Positions 59,029-64,000 of a stretch of DNA of 64,000 nt are shown here, in pieces. The stretch is from Nitrosomonadales bacterium (GTDB lineage: Bacteria; Pseudomonadota; Gammaproteobacteria; Burkholderiales; Gallionellaceae), in contig JACQFX010000026.1 of assembly GCA_016199835.1 (NCBI GenBank), positions 1-64,000 on the forward strand. The letters are read 5' to 3'. The notes under the pieces are model-generated. The model was not told the DNA's origin. It did not search any database and saw only the letters and a program-made list of their open reading frames with translations. Both the position numbers and the translations under genes were made by a program. Every line of letters starts with the position of its first letter. The stretch's first letter is position 1.

Positions 59029-61530
59029 ATGCTGATATTCAATTCTAAACTCCGGGCTGGGGCAGCGCTTGCCTGCCTCGCACTGGCGCTGGGCGGGTGC
59101 GCTATCCAGCGGATACATGACAACGGGATGGATTTGATTCAGGAAGGACGCATTGAGGAGGGGCTGCAGAAACTGGATCAGGCCAGCAAGGCGGACACCG
59201 ATAATGTTGCCTATCGTAACGATTATCTGCGCACGAGGAATCAAGCCACGAACATGCTGTTGGCCGATGCCTCAACTGCGCAGTCGCAAGGTCAGATGGG
59301 GGCCGCGCAGAATATCTATCTAAAAGTTCTCAGGATAGACCCGGAGAACCGGAATGCCCAACGCGCACTTGAGACTATCGCGCGGGATGAGCGCCACCGC
59401 GTCATTCTGGAGCAGGCGCGCGCGCTGATCGCAAAAGGCGATCTGGAAGAGGCGCGTGGAGCGCTTAATCCTGTCCTGATCGAGAACCCAACGAACGGCC
59501 CGGCAGGTATGCTGGTTCGGGAAATCGATGAACAGGAGGCAAAGACCCAGACGTCGGAGCCTATTCTGTCGGGAAAATTCAGGAAGCCGATCAGTCTGCA
59601 ATTCCGTGATGCGAACGTCAAGATGGTGTTCGAAGCATTATCGCGTACGAGCGGCATCAATGTGCTGCTGGATAAAGACGTGAGTGGCGATATCAAAACT
59701 TCGATCTTTGTCCGCGATGTTTCTGTCAAGGATGCCATCGATCTGATTCTGATGCAGACCCAACTGGAAAAGAAAATACTCAGCGACAATACGCTGTATA
59801 TCTACCCGAATACGGCGACAAAGATCAAGGACTTCAAGGATCTCAAGGTGCGGAGTTTTCATCTGACCTATGCCGATCCCAAAAACATGATGGGCTTGAT
59901 CAAGACCCTGTTCAAGACCAAGGACATCGTCGTGCATGAAAAGACGAGTTCCCTGATCATGCGCGATACGCCGGAAGCCATTCATCTCGCAGAAAAATTG
60001 ATCCAGGATCAGGATGTGGCTGACCCCGAAGTCATGCTGGAAGTCGAAGTGCTCGAGGTAACCCGCGCCCGTATGCATGATCTGGGTCTGCAATATCCCG
60101 CCCAAATGGCTTTCGGCGCGATGATTCCGCCGACGACAACGACAACAACAAATGTAACAACGGGGATATCGTCGACGACGACACAACCGGGAACGACATT
60201 GACTTTGGGTAACCTTAGGCAGATCAACAGGAATCTTATTTCAGTGTCACCCGCTCCTGCGATGACGCTTAATCTGATGTTGCAGGACAGCGATACGAAT
60301 GTATTGTCGAGTCCGCGTTTGCGCGTCAAAAATCGTGAAAAAGCAAAAATCATGATAGGCGAACGTGTGCCCATCATTACCAATTCCGTGACGCCGGTCA
60401 ATGGAAGCACGCCAGTGGTGACAGGCACGGTCTCCTACCAGGATGTGGGTTTAAAGTTCGATGTGGAGCCTGAGATTCACCAGGATAATGAAGTGACCAT
60501 CAAGCTGGGCCTGGAAGTCAGCTCGCTGGGAGCTGCGGTCACGAACTCTGCATCTGGCTCTCTGGTCTACACGGTAGGGACGCGCAATATTTTGACATCC
60601 CTGCGCCTGCACGATGGGGAGACGCAGATTCTTGCCGGCCTGATAACTGACAGCGACACAAGCACCACCGACAAGGTTCCATTGCTGGGGCAGATACCTC
60701 TGCTGGGGCATCTTTTCTCGAATGACAACGGAAAGAAATCCAAGACCGAGATCATTCTGTCAATCACGCCGCATCTGGTTGGCAGCAAGAAGATTCCTGA
60801 TGCGCGCGAAATGGAATATTGGTCTGGAACGGAATCCGCGTTGCGTAGTGATCAGGTGGTGCTGAAACCACTCGGGGTTGTTTCCCTGACGGGAACGAGC
60901 CCCGGTGCGGCGACAGCCAGCGCAAGACAATCTGCGGGCATTGCCCAGATTCCGTCCGCAGGCGCCGCGACAACTGCGAACATCGCGCCAGCAGAGGCGC
61001 TGGCTCCAGGTATGCCGTTACCGGCAGGGAGCATGTCGAGACCTCCGGTAGCAAAGCTGACTCTGGCGTCACCGCCTGCGCCCGAAGCGCGTTCGGCACC
61101 GGAAGATGCTGTGGTGAATTCGTCGATAGTGTTCGACTGGGCCGGTCCGGAACAAGCGAAAGTCGGCGACCGAATTTCGGTTCAACTGAATGCGCAGTCG
61201 CTGCATGGAGTCAAGGCGCTGGCGCTTGATGTGGGGTTTGATCCGAGTGTGTTGAAGGCACTTGATGTCAGCGGCGGAAATGCCATGAAGCAAAATAACG
61301 CTCCTTTGAATCTGACCAAAACTATAGATCAGGTCGGTGGGGGGGTCGTGGTTAACCTAACCGGGAGCGGAGCAAGTAATAGCGCCGGTCTTCTTACGCT
61401 GACTTTTGAGGTGCTTGCGCCCGCAAAAGGAACGACGGTTGTCTTGAACTCGGTTACTGCCACCATGGAGGATGGTGAAGCGCAAACGCCGGCATTGCCC
61501 GCGCCTTTTTCCATTAGCGCCGAACAATGA
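59029..61530 (+). CDS. gspD: Secretin (GspD/PilQ/MshL family) lipoprotein with TPR and C-terminal cohesin-like domain
   Basis: An 833-aa outer-membrane secretin. A lipobox LALGG|C lies at about residue 24, followed by TPR-like repeats (~30-170), N1-type domains (ISLQFRDANVKMVFEALSRTSGINVLLD; TYADPKNMMGLIKTLF) and the secretin pore (~330-590: SSPRLRVKNREKAKIMIGERVPI, VGLKFDVEPEI, KVPLLGQIPLLGHLFS). A Thr-rich insert lies near 365-390. After an Ala/Pro linker the C-terminal ~130 residues look like a cohesin domain (DRISVQLNAQSLHGVKALALDVGFDPSVLKALDV, in parts), which would be exposed at the pore. An overlap of 4 nt with the next gene shows coupling. Confidence 0.88.
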   Translation: MLIFNSKLRAGAALACLALALGGCAIQRIHDNGMDLIQEGRIEEGLQKLDQASKADTDNVAYRNDYLRTRNQATNMLLADASTAQSQGQMGAAQNIYLKVLRIDPENRNAQRALETIARDERHRVILEQARALIAKGDLEEARGALNPVLIENPTNGPAGMLVREIDEQEAKTQTSEPILSGKFRKPISLQFRDANVKMVFEALSRTSGINVLLDKDVSGDIKTSIFVRDVSVKDAIDLILMQTQLEKKILSDNTLYIYPNTATKIKDFKDLKVRSFHLTYADPKNMMGLIKTLFKTKDIVVHEKTSSLIMRDTPEAIHLAEKLIQDQDVADPEVMLEVEVLEVTRARMHDLGLQYPAQMAFGAMIPPTTTTTTNVTTGISSTTTQPGTTLTLGNLRQINRNLISVSPAPAMTLNLMLQDSDTNVLSSPRLRVKNREKAKIMIGERVPIITNSVTPVNGSTPVVTGTVSYQDVGLKFDVEPEIHQDNEVTIKLGLEVSSLGAAVTNSASGSLVYTVGTRNILTSLRLHDGETQILAGLITDSDTSTTDKVPLLGQIPLLGHLFSNDNGKKSKTEIILSITPHLVGSKKIPDAREMEYWSGTESALRSDQVVLKPLGVVSLTGTSPGAATASARQSAGIAQIPSAGAATTANIAPAEALAPGMPLPAGSMSRPPVAKLTLASPPAPEARSAPEDAVVNSSIVFDWAGPEQAKVGDRISVQLNAQSLHGVKALALDVGFDPSVLKALDVSGGNAMKQNNAPLNLTKTIDQVGGGVVVNLTGSGASNSAGLLTLTFEVLAPAKGTTVVLNSVTATMEDGEAQTPALPAPFSISAEQ

Positions 61531-62009
61531 ATTATGTAAAAGAGAAAGGATTTACCCTTATCGAGTTGATCATGACGATAGCGATAATGGGAATGCTTGC
61601 CTCGGTAGTGCTGCCTATGGCCGAGATTACTGTTCAGCATAAAAAGGAGCAGGATCTGAGAGTGGCGCTACGCGAGATCCGGGATGCGCTGGATGCTTAT
61701 AAGAAGGCGGTGGATGAAGGCAGAGTTGCTCGCATAGCCGGCTCATCAGGATACCCGGAATCGTTACAGATTCTGGTGGATGGGGTGAACGATCTGAAAA
61801 ATCCGGCAAGCAATGCCAGGATATATTTCTTGAGGCGCATCCCGCGAGATCCCATGGAGAAGGATCAAACCAGGTCGGACGCTGAGTCCTGGGGCAAGCG
61901 CAGTTATGAAAGCAGCGCCGATGAGCCGCAGGAAGGCAGCGATGTGTACGATGTATATTCCTTGTCGTCCGATTCCGGGTTGAATGGCGTTCCATATAAT
62001 AAATGGTAG
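61527..62009 (+). CDS. T2SS pseudopilin (type G-like minor)
   Basis: A 160-aa pseudopilin with a short leader MNYVKEKG|FTLIELIMTIAIMGMLASVVLP and Glu5. The body has a helix (VALREIRDALDAYKKAVDEG), RRIPRDPM and a C-terminal DVYDVYSLSSDSGLNGVPYNKW, similar to the ends of the next two genes, so the three arose from a common ancestor. It overlaps the secretin gene by 4 nt. Confidence 0.85.
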   Translation: MNYVKEKGFTLIELIMTIAIMGMLASVVLPMAEITVQHKKEQDLRVALREIRDALDAYKKAVDEGRVARIAGSSGYPESLQILVDGVNDLKNPASNARIYFLRRIPRDPMEKDQTRSDAESWGKRSYESSADEPQEGSDVYDVYSLSSDSGLNGVPYNKW

Positions 62010-62022
62010 GGAAAGTCTGCAA

Positions 62023-62403
62023 GTGACCAGAAGGATAAACAGAGGCTTTACGCTGATTGAATTGCTCGTGGTGATGGCGATCATAGGGACGCTATTGACG
62101 ATCGCCGTCCCCAAATATTTTCACAGCGTCGACCGGGCTAAAGAGGCGGTGCTCCATCAGAACCTGGTATTGACACGCCAGGCTATCGACAAATATTTTG
62201 GTGATAATGGTAAATACCCGGATACGCTGGATGATCTGGTTCAGAAAAAATATTTGCGCAGTGTGCCTTATGACCCGATTGCCGATAGCAGTACGGCATG
62301 GGTGATTATCGCGCCCTCATCCGAGGGCAAGGGTGCCGTGTACGACGTTAAGAGTAGCGCGCCCGGAGCCGGTTTGGATGGGACACAATACAAGGATTGG
62401 TGA
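62023..62403 (+). CDS. T2SS pseudopilin (type G-like)
   Basis: A 126-aa pseudopilin. GTG at 62023 gives the leader TRRINRG|FTLIELLVVMAIIGTLLTIAVP. The body is QAIDKYFGDNGKYPDTLDDLVQKKYLRSVPYDPI followed by the AVYDVKSSAPGAGLDGTQYKDW end. It is shorter than GspG and lacks the usual Ca-loop Asp cluster. It lies 13 nt after the previous pseudopilin. Confidence 0.85.
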   Translation: MTRRINRGFTLIELLVVMAIIGTLLTIAVPKYFHSVDRAKEAVLHQNLVLTRQAIDKYFGDNGKYPDTLDDLVQKKYLRSVPYDPIADSSTAWVIIAPSSEGKGAVYDVKSSAPGAGLDGTQYKDW

Positions 62404-62491
62404 TTTTGTCTGGTCGCCGAGTACGAAGCAGTTTGCCACGCGATTGGCGTTTGCCCGGAATAATTCGGGGCCTGGTCAGGCTTCACCATTT

Positions 62492-63016
62492 ATGCAATTA
62501 AGAATCAGACCCGGTTCCCGCTTGCCTCCGGTGCGCTATATGGGGGGCGCCATCTTTATGGGGATGCTGGCGGTCGTCGCGATCATGAGTATTGGATTGT
62601 TCGCCGTGGGTGATATCTGGAGCACCACAAGGCAACGCGAGAAGGAGCAGGAATTGTTGTTCATCGGGCATCAGTTCCGATCGGCAATTGAGGCATACAG
62701 TCAGAATGATCCACGGGGTAAGCAGGTTCAAACCTACCCCATGTATCTGGAAGATATGCTGGTTGACCCCCGCTATCCTAATGCCCATAGGTATCTTCGG
62801 AAAATCTACATCGATCCGATGACGGGTAAAAACGAATGGGGTTTGCTGAAAAATTCCAATGGCGGCATCTATGGGGTCTATAGCCTGTCTGAAGATGTTC
62901 CGATCAAAAGCGATAACTTTGATATGGCGGATGCCGGGTTTTCAGGCGCAAAGCAGTATTCATCCTGGACCTTTACGTACAGCCCATCCGTGCCGGATGG
63001 GACTGTTCGCCCGTGA
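62492..63016 (+). CDS. Pseudopilin-like protein with atypical N-terminus
   Basis: About 174 aa, G-type pseudopilin body (IGHQFRSAIEAYSQNDPRGKQVQTYPMYLEDML, RYLRKIYIDPMTGKNEWGLL, YGVYSLSEDVPIKSDNFDMADAG in parts) behind a hydrophobic helix GGAIFMGMLAVVAIMSIGLFAVG. The FTLIE prepilinase site is absent and no Glu5 can be placed, so it may not be processed or may be a minor tip or anchoring subunit. ATG 62492 is the most plausible start; the frame is open further upstream. It closes the secretion cluster. Confidence 0.72.
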   Translation: MQLRIRPGSRLPPVRYMGGAIFMGMLAVVAIMSIGLFAVGDIWSTTRQREKEQELLFIGHQFRSAIEAYSQNDPRGKQVQTYPMYLEDMLVDPRYPNAHRYLRKIYIDPMTGKNEWGLLKNSNGGIYGVYSLSEDVPIKSDNFDMADAGFSGAKQYSSWTFTYSPSVPDGTVRP

Positions 63017-63180
63017 GTTCAGGGGGGGATGTGTCGAGTGAGCATGGCGCGGAATTGCAGGAATGCTTGCCCATTTATGCGGGATTCACGCTACAATGCG
63101 CCACTAAATTTTAGCGGTACTTGTGAATTGAGGTCGGATTTTATGTTGAAACTGCACTGGGGATTAAAGGGGCTAATCTA

Positions 63181-63537
63181 ATGGGTGGGAATGTACAGCG
63201 AAAACATGAGCGGTACCCTTTAAAGAATCAGCCCAGCGGGAGGCTTTATCTCAGAACGGGATCGGGGCGGCATCTGGTCAAGAATGTCAGGGATATTTCG
63301 AGTTCAGGCATCAGTCTGTCTGTTGATGAGGGCTTCTCCAAAATGGCCGATGTGGAGCTGGAATACTCGGCTCCCAATGGCAGGGTCGAGGTTTTCGGGA
63401 AGGTCGTGTGGTGCGCACAAGAACTGAACAATCAGGGTAAGGGGCCATATCTGTTGGGTATAGAACTGTTGAGCCCCATGATGCTGGTTTCGGTGTTGCT
63501 CCAGAATAGCCCCCCGAAAGCAAAAGCAAGAGCCTGA
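63181..63537 (+). CDS. PilZ-domain c-di-GMP-binding protein
   Basis: 118 aa. The PilZ signature is present: RKHERYPL (RxxxR) at residues 7-14, then DISSSGISL (D/NxSxxG) at about 37-45, and the strand VFGKVVWCAQ. The protein should bind cyclic di-GMP. It follows the pseudopilin genes after 164 nt (a gap in which I see no gene), so it may regulate the secretion or pilus-like apparatus, as PilZ proteins do for type IV pili. Confidence 0.85.
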   Translation: MGGNVQRKHERYPLKNQPSGRLYLRTGSGRHLVKNVRDISSSGISLSVDEGFSKMADVELEYSAPNGRVEVFGKVVWCAQELNNQGKGPYLLGIELLSPMMLVSVLLQNSPPKAKARA

Positions 63538-63604
63538 TTCGTGCGCTGGCGCGCAATCATTAAGCAGCTATATTTTAAAATTAACGTCTCAAGAGGAGGA
63601 ATCG

Positions 63605-63952
63605 ATGCCACCCGTTACTAAGAAAATGAAACAATCCGTCATTCATGCTGAGGATCATGACATCGTTGCGATGTATGAGCCTAAACAAATTACCGAGTTT
63701 CTGGTCAAGCTCCATAATTTGCATGAGGGATTGTTTGATTTGGTTCTTGGGTTCCAGGTTGCTGTGGGTTCTGTGGGCCCCGGCCCCTCTTCGGTCATGC
63801 CAGGTGCAGTAATTGGAGTTAAGCATATCGGGTTGGTAAAAGTGGAGAAGAAAAGCGCGACTACGGTGAATGCCGCCAAAGTCAATCCTGCTCCGAAGAA
63901 ACACGTTGTGAAGAAACCCGCAGCCACAAAGAAAGCGCCAGCAAAGAAATAA
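63605..63952 (+). CDS. Small protein with Lys/Ala/Pro-rich C-terminal tail
   Basis: 115 aa. The N-terminal ~75 residues look globular (DIVAMYEPKQITEFLVKLHNLHEGLFDLVLGFQVAVG in parts); the last ~40 are Lys/Ala/Pro-rich (PKKHVVKKPAATKKAPAKK), similar to histone H1-like tails and likely to bind nucleic acid or polyanions. The RBS AGAGGAGG lies just before the ATG at 63605. I do not recognise the family. An inverted repeat at 63969-63996, after its stop, may be a terminator. Confidence 0.65.
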   Translation: MPPVTKKMKQSVIHAEDHDIVAMYEPKQITEFLVKLHNLHEGLFDLVLGFQVAVGSVGPGPSSVMPGAVIGVKHIGLVKVEKKSATTVNAAKVNPAPKKHVVKKPAATKKAPAKK

Positions 63953-64000
63953 CGCGAACCGTTCCATGACCTGCCGCTTGCAAACTGGCGGGTCGTGCGC

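Noticed and set aside
59029-61530. Competence or type IV pilus secretin PilQ
   Set aside because: A pilus role cannot be excluded, but no AMIN domain is visible and the gspA/B, gspG-type pseudopilin context favours secretion.

Overview
The window looks like the chromosome of a betaproteobacterium, most likely a relative of the Gallionellaceae (Sideroxydans/Gallionella type) in the Nitrosomonadales. This is inferred from the typical betaproteobacterial block kdsD-kdsC-lptC-lptA-lptB-rpoN-hpf-ptsN-hprK-rapZ, the birA-coaX-SPOR block, and a manganese/iron-oxidiser-style multicopper oxidase locus. No rRNA is present, so the assignment rests on gene content only.

Layout. Positions 1-1010 hold the remains of phage-like structural genes, cut by a left-truncated IS21-family element (istA fragment, istB and an intact-looking right end, to about 3237). 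Next, on the minus strand, come ubiX, a Gx-transporter/NusG-II pair, and the long housekeeping block rapZ, hprK, ptsN, hpf, rpoN, lptB, lptA, lptC, kdsC, kdsD (5.2-12.8 kb). An orphan gene with a PD-(D/E)XK-like pattern lies at 12.9-13.6 kb. A KefB/C-type antiporter (+) and a pilin-like gene (-) converge on a 14-bp perfect hairpin. hrpA follows, carrying two in-frame repeat-like insertions, then a free-standing membrane sensor-like protein. A signalling/transport block comes next (cNMP-CBS-DUF294 protein, DEDDh exonuclease, DUF4212 small subunit, SSS symporter). Then there is an unusual three-gene unit (acyl-CoA-dehydrogenase-like flavoprotein without the catalytic Glu, a PhnD-like protein without signal peptide, and a TusA-like/diiron ferritin-like fusion), a GST, a small protein, a patatin, and birA-coaX-SPOR, ending at an elongator tRNA-Met.

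The most interesting part is 35.2-63.0 kb. A type II secretion/type IV pilus-like apparatus is split into gspA-gspB on the left and gspG-gspF-gspE-pilM-, pilN-, pilO- and pilP-like genes-gspD-pseudopilins on the right. Between the two halves lies a locus whose content matches the mofABC locus I recall from Leptothrix discophora (large multicopper oxidase, FKBP isomerase, cytochrome c). Here it holds two tandem MofA-like oxidases, two FKBPs, a small secreted protein, a CXXCH cytochrome fused to a binding-protein-like domain, and a copper-chaperone SCO protein. The second oxidase keeps all recognisable copper ligands. The first has lost 8 of 11, including the type 1 cysteine, and has gained a chain of about seven fibronectin type III modules. 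The second FKBP has likewise lost conserved active-site aromatics. I infer a machine for secreting, folding and copper-loading an extracellular oxidase and connecting it to electron transfer, with the degenerate paralogue recruited as a scaffold or adhesin. A PilZ protein and a Lys/Ala/Pro-tailed small protein close the window.

Caveats: all identifications come from reading translations and motifs by eye; no database search was run. Several start codons, noted per gene, are uncertain.
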